From an uncultured Lachnospiraceae bacterium (GTDB lineage Bacteria > Bacillota > Clostridia > Lachnospirales > Lachnospiraceae): a stretch of 26,273 nucleotides of DNA. The notes beneath the pieces were generated by a model that was not told the DNA's origin, did no database searches, and saw only the letters and a program-made list of their open reading frames with translations. The position numbers and the translations under genes were made by a program. Below, piece after piece: positions 1 to 7,964 of the stretch; position 1 is the stretch's first letter, and each line of letters starts with the position of its first letter. Location of the stretch: assembly GCA_946639085.1 (NCBI GenBank), contig CAMPBP010000001.1:1-26273 (forward strand), written 5' to 3'.

Positions 1-1084
1 AAGGATCAAAGTCATTTCGATCATTATACTTTCGTCTTTGGCTCTTTGTGCCTGCACAAATAAAGAACCTGTTAATTCTGTTTCATCCGCAGAATCTTTA
101 ATTGTTGAAAGCGTAAGCCGGGTCAGCGAATCGGTTGAAAGTACTGAATCTGTCAAGGAAACATACGAGGTTTCCGATCCGGATCTTTTATTGCTTGAAG
201 GACTCGAATATGCTTCTATCAAAGGTAAGTACAGACTGTACAATATCAACTTCGATAAAATGTACAGCGACATTATCGATTTCGAAAATGATTCAATAGA
301 GCGATTTCCTGCTTTTGTGATCACCGAAGTAAAGGATGACGGAAGTGAAGTTGTCGTTAAAAAGACTATACAAGAAGCGTATGATAAAGAAACATTTTTA
401 AGTGCAGCCGATTTTCTGGTTGACTTATACGATATGGACAAGATCTATGATAACTATCTTTCATTAAGGAAGGGATATGTGGAAAGAGGTTACGAGGAGA
501 TCAACATTAACGATGCCATATATCAGCTGACCGGACAGGATTACTTATATATTGAATCGACACTCGAAAGTGCTTTGTTTCAGTTTATGACTTTGCCTGG
601 GGCAACCACAAAGGGAGCTGATTTTATAATGCCGACACCTTATTTTCCTACTATGGAAATGACTGTTACGGATATCGGAAAAGACCATTATCCCGAAGGA
701 TTGGTAAAAGCATATGAAAATGCTGAAATAATCGTTAACAAAGATAATTGGATCGACGCCGATTTACTCGGAGGTGTCAGATTTCTCAATCCCGAAACGG
801 GCCTTATCTTTGATTCTCATGATGAATTTCAGATGAGATATTACAAATTGGACAAAAACGAGATATCTTTATCCGAAAGCGTAGTATATGACGGCTATCA
901 TGAAATTCCCGATTCGGAAGAAGTATTATATGTTCTTAAAAATGCTGACGGAACGGAAAGCTATCTTACGCCCGAGGAAGCACACACTCCCAAATATGAG
1001 GTTTCTTCCATAGATGACCTTAACTATAACTGGGTTTCATATACACCTCTCAATGTAGTTAAGCTTTGCGAACATTTAGATTAA
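1..1084 (+). CDS. Putative lipoprotein of unknown function, 5' end cut off by the window
   Basis: The reading frame is open from base 2, and the codons before the TTG at 38 encode RIKVISIIILSS followed by LALCAC. This is a lipoprotein signal peptide whose lipobox is L-C-A-C, so the lipidated cysteine is probably at 53-55. The real start therefore lies a few codons before base 1 and the TTG at 38 is not the start. The mature protein begins with a Ser/Glu/Val-rich linker of roughly 30 residues, typical of a surface tether, followed by an acidic soluble domain of about 300 residues rich in Tyr and Asp. I recognise no family and see no catalytic motif. The next gene begins 15 bases downstream, so the two may share a transcript. 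The call of an exported lipoprotein is well supported; its role is unknown. Confidence 0.75.
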   Translation, partial: RIKVISIIILSSLALCACTNKEPVNSVSSAESLIVESVSRVSESVESTESVKETYEVSDPDLLLLEGLEYASIKGKYRLYNINFDKMYSDIIDFENDSIERFPAFVITEVKDDGSEVVVKKTIQEAYDKETFLSAADFLVDLYDMDKIYDNYLSLRKGYVERGYEEININDAIYQLTGQDYLYIESTLESALFQFMTLPGATTKGADFIMPTPYFPTMEMTVTDIGKDHYPEGLVKAYENAEIIVNKDNWIDADLLGGVRFLNPETGLIFDSHDEFQMRYYKLDKNEISLSESVVYDGYHEIPDSEEVLYVLKNADGTESYLTPEEAHTPKYEVSSIDDLNYNWVSYTPLNVVKLCEHLD

Positions 1085-1099
1085 CGATCGGATAAAAGA

Positions 1100-2299
1100 A
1101 TGAATACTTCAAACTACCCCAATCCTTTTGAAAGAGTCACAGACTATTCAAAAGAATCGCTTGAAAAGATAACTGACAGACTTTCAAAGGATTATCAAAG
1201 GAAAATATACGGATATCAAAGATACGGTGAAAATGTTCGCTATAAGATAGAAGAAAGCGGCGCCATTACCGAATCTTTCTTTGGAATAGAACAGGCCGTA
1301 GGCGCAAAGAAACTGACGGTATACGTTGAGCATAACGGAAAAGAGATCAATTTCTCGGTTCCCGTTTATCTTCCGGAAGTATCCAAGCATAACGGCGGTT
1401 TTCCCGTTATAATAAGCATGCATCCCATAGCCGTAAAAGACTATGTGCTTTCAATGGGATATGCGCTTATTATCATGAACCCCACTCACATAGCCGAAGA
1501 CAATTCTTTACGAAAAGGCCTTTTTTATGAGCTTTATCCATACAATATTAAAGAAGAAAGCGAACAGACCGGCGAACTTATGGCATGGGGCTGGAATGCT
1601 TCAAAGATATTGGATGCCCTGTATCTCGGAGCGGCAAATGAATTTGGTATCAATCTCGACAATTCTATCATTACGGGCGTATCAAGATGGGGAAAAGCCG
1701 CAGCGGTTGCGGGTGCTTTTGACAAACGATTTAAGATGACCGTTCCCGTTTGTTCGGGCGCGGGGGGACTTGCTTTATTCAGATATAAGTCGGAAGGATT
1801 CACTTATGATTTTTCAAAAGTTGACGGACCCTCCGATTACAAATATACGGCAAATGAACCTTTAAACTGTCTTCAGTCCGTGGACGAGCGAGGATGGTTT
1901 AATGAGGCGTTCCTTGATTTTATCGATGAAGATTCCATTCCGGTGGACCAATACGATCTTCCTTTGCTGGCGATGGATGAAGACAGATATTATTTCATAG
2001 TCGCTTCTTACATGGGCGAAGACTGGGTGAATGCTCCTTCAATGTGGCTTTGCTATAAGATCGCAAAAGAGATATACGAAAAATTCGGGCTTGGCGATCA
2101 TATCGTTTGTAACATGCACAAAGAAGGCCATGCGGTCATAGCCGAAGACATGAAGCTGATCATCGCCTACTTTGAAAAGATGATCTACAAAAACGATACG
2201 GATATCGATCTGAGCAAACTTGAATCTTCCGAATTTGAAGCTCCCAAGAATTTTGAGCCTTTGTTTGACAAAATAATAGAAAAGATCGGAATCCAATAA
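1100..2299 (+). CDS. CE15-like glucuronoyl esterase / alpha-beta hydrolase, cytoplasmic
   Basis: This 399-residue protein has the layout of carbohydrate esterase family 15, which cleaves ester links between glucuronic acid on xylan and lignin alcohols. The nucleophile elbow is GVSRWGK, putting the serine at residue 195, inside the family's G-x-S-R-x-G-K signature. The histidine is in HKEGHAV at 344. PVDQYDLPLLA (281-291) and GEDWVNAPS (306-314) match the family's late-strand regions. The position after the nucleophile that usually carries the acidic residue (ESGxGG) reads CSGAGG, with Cys218 in place of Glu. The catalytic acid is then probably Asp308 or Glu307, as in bacterial members that use an alternative acid. 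There is no signal peptide, which is unusual for the family and suggests action on imported aldouronate fragments. The phosphodiesterase gene starts one base after the stop. Membership of CE15 is likely; the substrate is inferred. Confidence 0.72.
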   Translation: MNTSNYPNPFERVTDYSKESLEKITDRLSKDYQRKIYGYQRYGENVRYKIEESGAITESFFGIEQAVGAKKLTVYVEHNGKEINFSVPVYLPEVSKHNGGFPVIISMHPIAVKDYVLSMGYALIIMNPTHIAEDNSLRKGLFYELYPYNIKEESEQTGELMAWGWNASKILDALYLGAANEFGINLDNSIITGVSRWGKAAAVAGAFDKRFKMTVPVCSGAGGLALFRYKSEGFTYDFSKVDGPSDYKYTANEPLNCLQSVDERGWFNEAFLDFIDEDSIPVDQYDLPLLAMDEDRYYFIVASYMGEDWVNAPSMWLCYKIAKEIYEKFGLGDHIVCNMHKEGHAVIAEDMKLIIAYFEKMIYKNDTDIDLSKLESSEFEAPKNFEPLFDKIIEKIGIQ

Positions 2300-2300
2300 A

Positions 2301-2786
2301 ATGAGGATACTCATAGTCAGCGATACTCACGGTTACAATGAAGATTTTTACGAAGTGCTCAAAAAAACAGGTGAACCCGATCTTCTTATCCATGCAGGCG
2401 ATCTGCAGGGATTGGAAAAGGAGCTTCCCCGTTTAGTGAAGTGCGATATTCAAATGGTTTCGGGAAACAACGATTTTTCTTTGTCCCTTAAACAGGAACA
2501 GGTTTTTGATGTGGAAGGATACCGTTTTTTATTGACACACGGACATCGCGAAGGCGTATATTACGGCACCGAAAGGCTTCTTTATAAGGCAATGGAGTAC
2601 GAAGCAAACGTTGTCGTATTCGGACATACTCACAAACCCGTTATAGAATATGATAATGACAGCGGTATCTGGCTTATTAATCCCGGAAGTCTGACTTTTC
2701 CGAGACAGTTAAACAGAAAACCAAGCTTTATCCTTGCCGATATCGACAGGCAGGGAGAGATTCATTTTACGATCAATTATCTTTAA
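2301..2786 (+). CDS. YfcE/MJ0936-type metallophosphoesterase
   Basis: At 161 residues this has the normal length for the small calcineurin-like phosphodiesterases of the YfcE/MJ0936 group. All metal-binding motifs are present in order: SDTHG at 7-11, HAGD around 31-34, GNND around 55-58, THGH around 79-82 and FGHTH around 107-111. Such enzymes bind two divalent metals in the cytoplasm and hydrolyse phosphodiesters; natural substrates are mostly unknown. The start codon lies one base after the stop of the esterase gene, so translation is probably coupled. The last four bases, TTAA, also hold the stop codon of the converging permease gene. The family call is firm; a link to the esterase rests only on gene order. 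Confidence 0.88.
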   Translation: MRILIVSDTHGYNEDFYEVLKKTGEPDLLIHAGDLQGLEKELPRLVKCDIQMVSGNNDFSLSLKQEQVFDVEGYRFLLTHGHREGVYYGTERLLYKAMEYEANVVVFGHTHKPVIEYDNDSGIWLINPGSLTFPRQLNRKPSFILADIDRQGEIHFTINYL

Positions 2787-3709
2787 GAGATAGTTCTGGC
2801 CAAAGAAACTATCACGGTCATAGTAACGATTGAGAAAAGAGACGAAACAGCGACCAGTTTGGAAGCAATGCTTTCGTCTTTTTTGTATTTAATGGAGAAC
2901 ATGGTCGTTATCGCGGCAACCGGAGCAGAAGCGGAAACGATCGTTGCGGTGAGGAGTGTTCCGCGATATCCCATGAGATAAAGTATTCCCAGTAACAGCA
3001 TAGGTACTATTACAAGACGTGTAGCGATAGTGAGCGCTTCACTTTTTATATTAATGATATCTTTAAGTTTAAGCCCCGCGATCGTATAACCGATTATCAG
3101 CATGGGGACGGGCGTATTGAGCGCAGCCATAAATGATATCGGTGAAGCGATGAGAGTAGGGAGTCTTAATGATGTAAAGAAAAAGATAAGTCCGATTATC
3201 GAAGATAAAACTCCGGGATTGAGTATGATCTTTTTACCGTCAAAAGAAGCATCGCCGCCTGCCATCGAATATTGACCGAGCGACCATACGGTGATATTGA
3301 ATACGGCAAGGTAACCGGCACCGTAGAAAACACCTTCGCTTCCAAGCAATGCTTCCAAAAGCGGAAGCGCCATAAATCCGCAGTTCGAAAAGCAAACAGC
3401 AAATCTGTGAACACTTCTTACAGCTTTATCTTTGTCGTGTATCAGTATAAATCCCACCAGATAGCAAAGCGCATGAGAAATGATGCTTCCGAGTATGGAC
3501 AGCAGCAGATTTTTAAGCATCGAAGGATCGTAATCTCTTTGAAATGCATGAATGATGACACAAGGAGTTACAAAATAGAGCATAATGTCATTTATGCATT
3601 TAACGCCGTCTCTGGTGATAAGTTTTATCTTTCCGCCGAAAAAACCCAAAGCGATCAATATAAACAATACGGCAACCTGAGTGCCGACTATCGTGAAACT
3701 CTCTAACAT
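2783..3709 (-). CDS. AEC (auxin efflux carrier) family permease
   Basis: This is a hydrophobic protein of about 308 residues with roughly ten membrane segments, starting LESFTIVGTQVAVLFILIAL and containing NDIMLYFVTPCVIIHAFQ. The latter matches the conserved N-terminal Asn/Pro region of the AEC family (MleP/YwkB-like carriers of organic acids such as malate). The frame is open to 3736, but I prefer the ATG at 3709-3707. On the minus strand it has GAGGG seven bases upstream, whereas the ATG at 3736 has no ribosome binding site. The gene diverges from nagB and converges on the phosphodiesterase gene, with overlapping stops. An extended -10 promoter sits just upstream. The family is reasonably sure; the substrate cannot be read from the sequence. 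Confidence 0.85.
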   Translation of the reverse strand: MLESFTIVGTQVAVLFILIALGFFGGKIKLITRDGVKCINDIMLYFVTPCVIIHAFQRDYDPSMLKNLLLSILGSIISHALCYLVGFILIHDKDKAVRSVHRFAVCFSNCGFMALPLLEALLGSEGVFYGAGYLAVFNITVWSLGQYSMAGGDASFDGKKIILNPGVLSSIIGLIFFFTSLRLPTLIASPISFMAALNTPVPMLIIGYTIAGLKLKDIINIKSEALTIATRLVIVPMLLLGILYLMGYRGTLLTATIVSASAPVAAITTMFSIKYKKDESIASKLVAVSSLFSIVTMTVIVSLARTIS

Positions 3710-3740
3710 ATGTATGCCCTCTTGTGCAAAAATCATACAG

Positions 3741-3749
3741 AGTATATCA
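3741..3749 (-). promoter_or_regulatory. Extended -10 promoter for the AEC permease gene
   Basis: On the minus strand the sequence reads TGATATACT, a TATACT -10 box with the TGN extension. It lies about 30 bases before the ATG at 3709. No good -35 box is visible 17 bases upstream, which is acceptable for an extended -10 promoter. Confidence 0.45.
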
Positions 3750-3790
3750 CATTAATCATGGAAGGAATACTGTCGCGGGAAATCTTTTTA

Positions 3791-3820
3791 TTGCATACAC
3801 ATTGCCCCGCGTAGTAAAAT
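3791..3820 (+). promoter_or_regulatory. Candidate promoter for nagB-glmM
   Basis: TTGCAT at 3791-3796 and TAAAAT at 3815-3820 are 18 bases apart and precede nagB by about 60 bases. Both boxes are imperfect, so this is tentative. A second TTTACA at 3841-3846 has no usable -10 before the ribosome binding site. Confidence 0.35.
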
Positions 3821-3878
3821 TTAGCAGTAAATAGTTATTGTTTACAAAGACAAATGGGTATATGTAAAGGAGACATTA

Positions 3879-4601
3879 ATGAAGGTTATAGTATGTAAAA
3901 ACTATGAAGAAGCATCTGTAGAATCGGCTAAGATCGTTGCCGATGTACTGAAGAAAAAACCCAACGCAATACTTGGTCTTGCTACGGGTTCAACTCCCGA
4001 AGGGATGTATGCCGAGCTTGTTAAGATGAACAAGGCGGGAGAGATTGATTTTAAGGACGTTACGACTGTCAATCTTGATGAGTATTATCCCATCAGTCCC
4101 GAGAACGATCAAAGCTACAGATATTTCATGAACAAAAACCTTTTTGATCATGTAAATATAGACAAAGCGCGTACCAATGTTCCTAACGGTGCAGCTCCCG
4201 ACGGAGAAAAGGAGGCTGAGCGTTACGAAGCTTATGTTCAGTCACTCGGCGGCGCTGACATTCAGGTACTAGGTATAGGAAGAAACGGACACATCGCATT
4301 CAACGAGCCCGATGATGAGCTTGTTCCCGTGACCCACGTAACAAGTCTTACGGAAGACACGATCGATGCGAATGCAAGATTTTTCGCAAGTCCTGCCGAC
4401 GTTCCCACCAAGGCGCTCACCATGGGAATGGGAACTATTCTTTCCGCAAAGAAAATAATAATTATTGCTACGGGCGCAGGAAAGCACAATGCCGTTAAGC
4501 AGATGCTCAAAGGTACTTGCACCACACAGTGTCCCGCATCATTTTTAAATCTTCATAAGGACGTTGTTTTAGTCTGCGACGAAGCGGCATACAACGGCTA
4601 G
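3879..4601 (+). CDS. nagB: Glucosamine-6-phosphate deaminase
   Basis: This 240-residue protein converts glucosamine 6-phosphate to fructose 6-phosphate and ammonia in the cytoplasm. Hallmarks are the phosphate loop LATGSTPEG (34-42), VNLDEYY with the base Asp67, and LGIGRNGHIAFNEP (131-144) with His138 and Glu143. The residue matching the second catalytic Asp of the E. coli enzyme is Asn136 here, a change I believe is common in Firmicutes NagB. The protein is shorter than the allosteric E. coli hexamer (about 266 residues), as in other Gram-positive NagB proteins. AAAGGAG seven bases before the ATG is a strong ribosome binding site. glmM follows after 14 bases, which ties the breakdown and synthesis branches of the same metabolite to one transcript. 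Confidence 0.96.
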   Translation: MKVIVCKNYEEASVESAKIVADVLKKKPNAILGLATGSTPEGMYAELVKMNKAGEIDFKDVTTVNLDEYYPISPENDQSYRYFMNKNLFDHVNIDKARTNVPNGAAPDGEKEAERYEAYVQSLGGADIQVLGIGRNGHIAFNEPDDELVPVTHVTSLTEDTIDANARFFASPADVPTKALTMGMGTILSAKKIIIIATGAGKHNAVKQMLKGTCTTQCPASFLNLHKDVVLVCDEAAYNG

Positions 4602-4615
4602 AAAGCGAGTTTATT

Positions 4616-5968
4616 ATGGGAAAATATTTCGGAACCGACGGTTTCAGAGGTGAAGCAGGCGTAGTACTTACAGCCGAGCATGCATTCAAGATCGGAAGAT
4701 ATCTCGGATGGTATTACGGAAAAGACCATCATGCAAAGATAGTCATCGGAAAGGACACAAGACGTTCTTCTTATATGTATGAGAACGCACTTGCCGCAGG
4801 TATCACATCTTCCGGATCGGACGCATATCTTTTGCACGTTACTACAACGCCCTGTGTTTCATACATCACCAGAACAGAGATGTTTGACTGCGGTGTTATG
4901 ATCTCCGCAAGTCACAATCCTTTCACTGACAACGGTATCAAGCTTATGAACTGCGACGGTGAAAAGATGGATGATGCTCTTCAGGATGAGATCGAAAGAT
5001 ATATCGACGGTCTTATCGACGAGATCCCTTTTGCTACCGGAGATCAGGTAGGATGTACCGTTGACTTCTATTCGGGAAGAAACAGATACATCGGATATCT
5101 TACAAATGTTGCCACCAAGTCTTTTGAGGACAGAAAGGTTGCTCTTGACTGCGCAAACGGCTCTTCATGGATGATCGCTCCGGCAGTTTTCAATGCGCTC
5201 GGATCGAAGACTTATGTTATCAACAATTCTCCCGACGGATCGAACATCAACTTCGGTTGCGGTTCAACTCATATCGAGGGACTTTGCGAATATGTTAAGG
5301 CAAACCAGCTTGACTGCGGATTCGCTTTTGACGGTGACGCAGACAGATGTCTTGCGGTCGACGAGAACGGTGAGATCGTGAACGGCGATAAGATAATGTA
5401 CATCTGCGGAAAATATTTAAAGAGCATCGGACAGCTTCCCAGCAACAAAGTTGTTACGACGGTAATGAGTAACTTCGGTCTTTACAAAGCTCTCGACAGG
5501 ATCGGCATCAGTTACGAAAAAACGGCAGTCGGCGACAGATATGTTTACGAGAACATGAAAGAGTTTAACCACATGGTCGGCGGCGAGCAGTCCGGGCACG
5601 TTATCTTCAGAAAATATGCCCGTACCGGTGACGGCATACTTACCGCTATCATGTTACTGAGCGTTCTGGTGGAGACTCAGCTTCCGCTTTCCGTACTTGC
5701 AAGCGAAGTTACGATGTATCCGCAGGTTCTTAAAAATGTTGTCGTTGATGACAAAGACGCTACACTTGAAGATCCCGCCGTTAAACTTGCCGTTGAAGCA
5801 GCAACCGCAGAACTTGGCGATAACGGTCGAGTTTTATTAAGAAAGTCCGGAACCGAACCGGTACTCAGAGTTATGTCCGAAGCCGGCAGCAACGAAGAGT
5901 GTGAGAAGCACGTTGACGCCATCATCGAATCCATGAAGGTTTCGGGACATCTTATCAAGATCAAATAA
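4616..5968 (+). CDS. glmM: Phosphoglucosamine mutase
   Basis: This 450-residue alpha-D-phosphohexomutase interconverts glucosamine 6-phosphate and glucosamine 1-phosphate, the step leading to UDP-GlcNAc for peptidoglycan. The N terminus GKYFGTDGFRG is typical of GlmM. The phosphoserine loop ISASHNP places the active serine at 99. The Mg2+ site DGDADR has Asp239, 241 and 243. The sugar loop GGEQSGH lies at 322-328 and the phosphate-binding loop RKSGTEPVLR at 409-418. Length and all four motifs are normal. The ribosome binding site is weak (AAAGCGAG), so expression may depend on coupling to nagB. A membrane glycosyltransferase gene follows 10 bases after the stop. The GlmM call is preferred over a general phosphomannomutase because of the N-terminal and SASHNP contexts. 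Confidence 0.93.
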   Translation: MGKYFGTDGFRGEAGVVLTAEHAFKIGRYLGWYYGKDHHAKIVIGKDTRRSSYMYENALAAGITSSGSDAYLLHVTTTPCVSYITRTEMFDCGVMISASHNPFTDNGIKLMNCDGEKMDDALQDEIERYIDGLIDEIPFATGDQVGCTVDFYSGRNRYIGYLTNVATKSFEDRKVALDCANGSSWMIAPAVFNALGSKTYVINNSPDGSNINFGCGSTHIEGLCEYVKANQLDCGFAFDGDADRCLAVDENGEIVNGDKIMYICGKYLKSIGQLPSNKVVTTVMSNFGLYKALDRIGISYEKTAVGDRYVYENMKEFNHMVGGEQSGHVIFRKYARTGDGILTAIMLLSVLVETQLPLSVLASEVTMYPQVLKNVVVDDKDATLEDPAVKLAVEAATAELGDNGRVLLRKSGTEPVLRVMSEAGSNEECEKHVDAIIESMKVSGHLIKIK

Positions 5969-5978
5969 GGTTTATAAA

Positions 5979-7175
5979 ATGACTTTAGCAGAAAAGAAAG
6001 TAATAGCTTATATAGAGAATCATTTAAGCGTATTTATCATTGCTTTCGCATTTTTACTCGGAGCGTATCTTCGTTTTTCCATGCGATATTTCTTAAGCGG
6101 AGATACGCTTGAGTATTATCTGCCATGGTACGACGATTTCAAAAGTCTGGGCGGATTTAAGGCTTTGGGTCAGCAGGTCGGAGATTGCGATTACACGATA
6201 CTTTACCAGTTTATGCTGGCTGCGCTTACTTATCTTCCGATGATACCGCTTTATGCGATCAAAGCGTTCAGCATACTTTTTGACATGCTGCTCGCCGTTT
6301 TAGTCGCAAGGATCGTCTACAAAAATACCGAGTATGGTTTAAACGGCGCGGCAGCGGCATTTGCGTTCGTATGGGTATCGCCCGTAATTGCCATGAACTC
6401 TGCTATGTGGACACAGTGCGATTCGATATATACGTTTTTCGTGATCCTTTCTTTGTACTATCTGTACAAAGAAAAAGATGTGACGGCAATGGTGTTTTTG
6501 GGCCTTGCGTTTTCCTTTAAGCTTCAGACCATTTTCATATTGCCCTTCTTTTTGTTTTACTACTTTTATAAAAGAAGATTTTCGATACTCTACTTTTTGA
6601 TAGTTCCTGCGGTCTTCTTTATAAGTACGCTTCCCGGTATCATCGCCGGCCGCGGAATATTGGAAGGAGTAGAGGTTTACTTCATACAAAAAGCGGAGTA
6701 CTACCGAATGGAGATGAACTATCCCGGATTTTGGATGTTCACTTCATACGAGACTTTTGTTGAGAAATACGAGTATTTCGATTATCTCTATCCCATAGCT
6801 TTGCTTGTTACCTTTATCATGCTGGCTTCGTGGATGATCTTTACGATAAAGAAAAAGGTCACGCTCAATGCGAAGAACTTCCTGGGACTTGCGTTACTGT
6901 TGACGTTCACGACCGTTTTCTTTTTACCTGTAATGCATGAACGTTACGGTTACATATACGAAGTGCTTGCGATCATTTATCTTTTCTACAACAAAAAAGC
7001 GAAGCTGCCCTGTCTTGCGATACAGGTCGTTTCTCTTGTGACGTATGCCTGGTATCTTATGTACGTTCCGAGAAATCTTACTTTTCTCGCAGTTATAAAT
7101 ACGATGATCTATATCACGTATTCGTATCTGTATGTTAAGGGAATAAAGGACGAAGAAACCGCAGTTTCTTTATAA
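5979..7175 (+). CDS. Polytopic GT-C glycosyltransferase, Gpi18/mannosyltransferase-like
   Basis: This 398-residue membrane protein has about ten hydrophobic segments. After the first helix it carries SGDTLEYYLPWYDDF, an acidic residue (Asp42) in the first outside loop next to aromatic residues. This is the usual catalytic position of GT-C enzymes that use lipid-phosphate sugars. It most resembles the Gpi18-like mannosyltransferase group (COG5542) seen in Gram-positive bacteria. HERYGY, before the late helices, also fits that group. The gene lies 10 bases after glmM and is the last before a terminator, so it probably works in envelope polymer or glycolipid glycosylation. The fold call is good; donor and acceptor are unknown. 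Confidence 0.75.
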   Translation: MTLAEKKVIAYIENHLSVFIIAFAFLLGAYLRFSMRYFLSGDTLEYYLPWYDDFKSLGGFKALGQQVGDCDYTILYQFMLAALTYLPMIPLYAIKAFSILFDMLLAVLVARIVYKNTEYGLNGAAAAFAFVWVSPVIAMNSAMWTQCDSIYTFFVILSLYYLYKEKDVTAMVFLGLAFSFKLQTIFILPFFLFYYFYKRRFSILYFLIVPAVFFISTLPGIIAGRGILEGVEVYFIQKAEYYRMEMNYPGFWMFTSYETFVEKYEYFDYLYPIALLVTFIMLASWMIFTIKKKVTLNAKNFLGLALLLTFTTVFFLPVMHERYGYIYEVLAIIYLFYNKKAKLPCLAIQVVSLVTYAWYLMYVPRNLTFLAVINTMIYITYSYLYVKGIKDEETAVSL

Positions 7176-7184
7176 AAATTTAAG

Positions 7185-7218
7185 AGCCCGAGCGCCTTTT
7201 TGGTACCCGGGTTTTCTT
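7185..7218 (+). terminator. Probable terminator after the nagB-glmM-glycosyltransferase unit
   Basis: AGCCCG at 7185-7190 can pair with CGGGTT at 7208-7213, with partial GCC/GGT pairing in the loop, followed by a T-rich tail. The stem is short and imperfect. The T tract runs into the -35 box of the next promoter. Confidence 0.5.
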
Positions 7219-7245
7219 GACTGTAAATTAAGTAGGAAGTATTAT
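7217..7245 (+). promoter_or_regulatory. SigA-type promoter of the xpaC-telA unit
   Basis: TTGACT at 7217-7222 and TATTAT at 7240-7245 are separated by exactly 17 bases. Each differs from the consensus at one position. The first gene starts about 30 bases downstream. This is among the best promoters in the window. Confidence 0.75.
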
Positions 7246-7277
7246 TATCTTTAGGTATTTATCAAAAAAAGAAGAGA

Positions 7278-7952
7278 ATGGAAATGAAAGAAAAAAAGAT
7301 CCCTTCAGCAGTTTCATATTATGTAGTTGCAGCAGCTTCGATTTTTTGGGCAATGTCGCTTCCTCTTTACGAGGTGGCTCATTTTGTAAGTTTCGGAATA
7401 GTGATGCTGCTATTGTTCATCACTTCATGGCAGATCTGGCCCAAGAAGATCCAAGTGGAGATGAAAGTTAAGAAGGTCGAGGACAAGAAGGCCAAGGAAG
7501 AAGAAAAGAAGATCGCTTCCACGGGAGATCCCGAGATCGACAAGATGATCGAAGATAAGACCCTTGCACTTCTTGAAATGAAGAGACTTGATGCAAACAT
7601 CATCAATGAGAAGATATCAAACCAGATAGTTCATCTTCAGGATGTGACCGATAAGATAGTTGCAAGAGTAGTCGAGAATCCTTCGAAAAAGAAACAGGTA
7701 AGAAGATTTTTCAATTACTATCTTGCCACCACGATCAAGCTTTTGAACGCTTATGATCGAATGGATGAGGCAGGAATCTCGGGTATCAACATCGACGGAA
7801 CGAAAGGCAAGATCGAAGAGATGATGGAGACGGCCGTAGATGCTTACGATAAGCAGCTCGACTATCTTTATAAAGACGAAGCACTTGATATTTCCACAGA
7901 TATAACGGTTATGGAAAACCTCATGAAATCTGAGGGCCTTACCGAGAAATAA
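7278..7952 (+). CDS. XpaC-like (5-bromo-4-chloroindolyl phosphate hydrolysis) family membrane protein
   Basis: The 224-residue protein has two membrane helices at about residues 10-27 and 31-50. A Lys/Glu-rich cytoplasmic stretch and a helical domain follow, with signature regions PEIDKMIEDKTLALLEMKRLD and RRFFNYYLATTIKLLNAYDRM. These match the XpaC family (PF10112), named after a Bacillus gene affecting indolyl phosphate hydrolysis; the true role is not established. It is followed at once by TelA, the usual XpaC partner. The ATG at 7284 is an alternative start: GAAGAG lies seven bases before it but only one or two before 7278. The family call rests on helix pattern, motifs and the neighbour. 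Confidence 0.8.
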   Translation: MEMKEKKIPSAVSYYVVAAASIFWAMSLPLYEVAHFVSFGIVMLLLFITSWQIWPKKIQVEMKVKKVEDKKAKEEEKKIASTGDPEIDKMIEDKTLALLEMKRLDANIINEKISNQIVHLQDVTDKIVARVVENPSKKKQVRRFFNYYLATTIKLLNAYDRMDEAGISGINIDGTKGKIEEMMETAVDAYDKQLDYLYKDEALDISTDITVMENLMKSEGLTEK

Positions 7953-7964
7953 AGGAGAAAGAAA

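Noticed and set aside
3272..3706. Open frame of 144 codons on the plus strand
   Set aside because: It lies wholly inside the minus-strand AEC permease gene, has no ribosome binding site and its translation has no recognisable features.
3841..3863. TTTACA with a TATATG box as the nagB promoter
   Set aside because: The spacing is too short and the transcript would begin inside the ribosome binding site.
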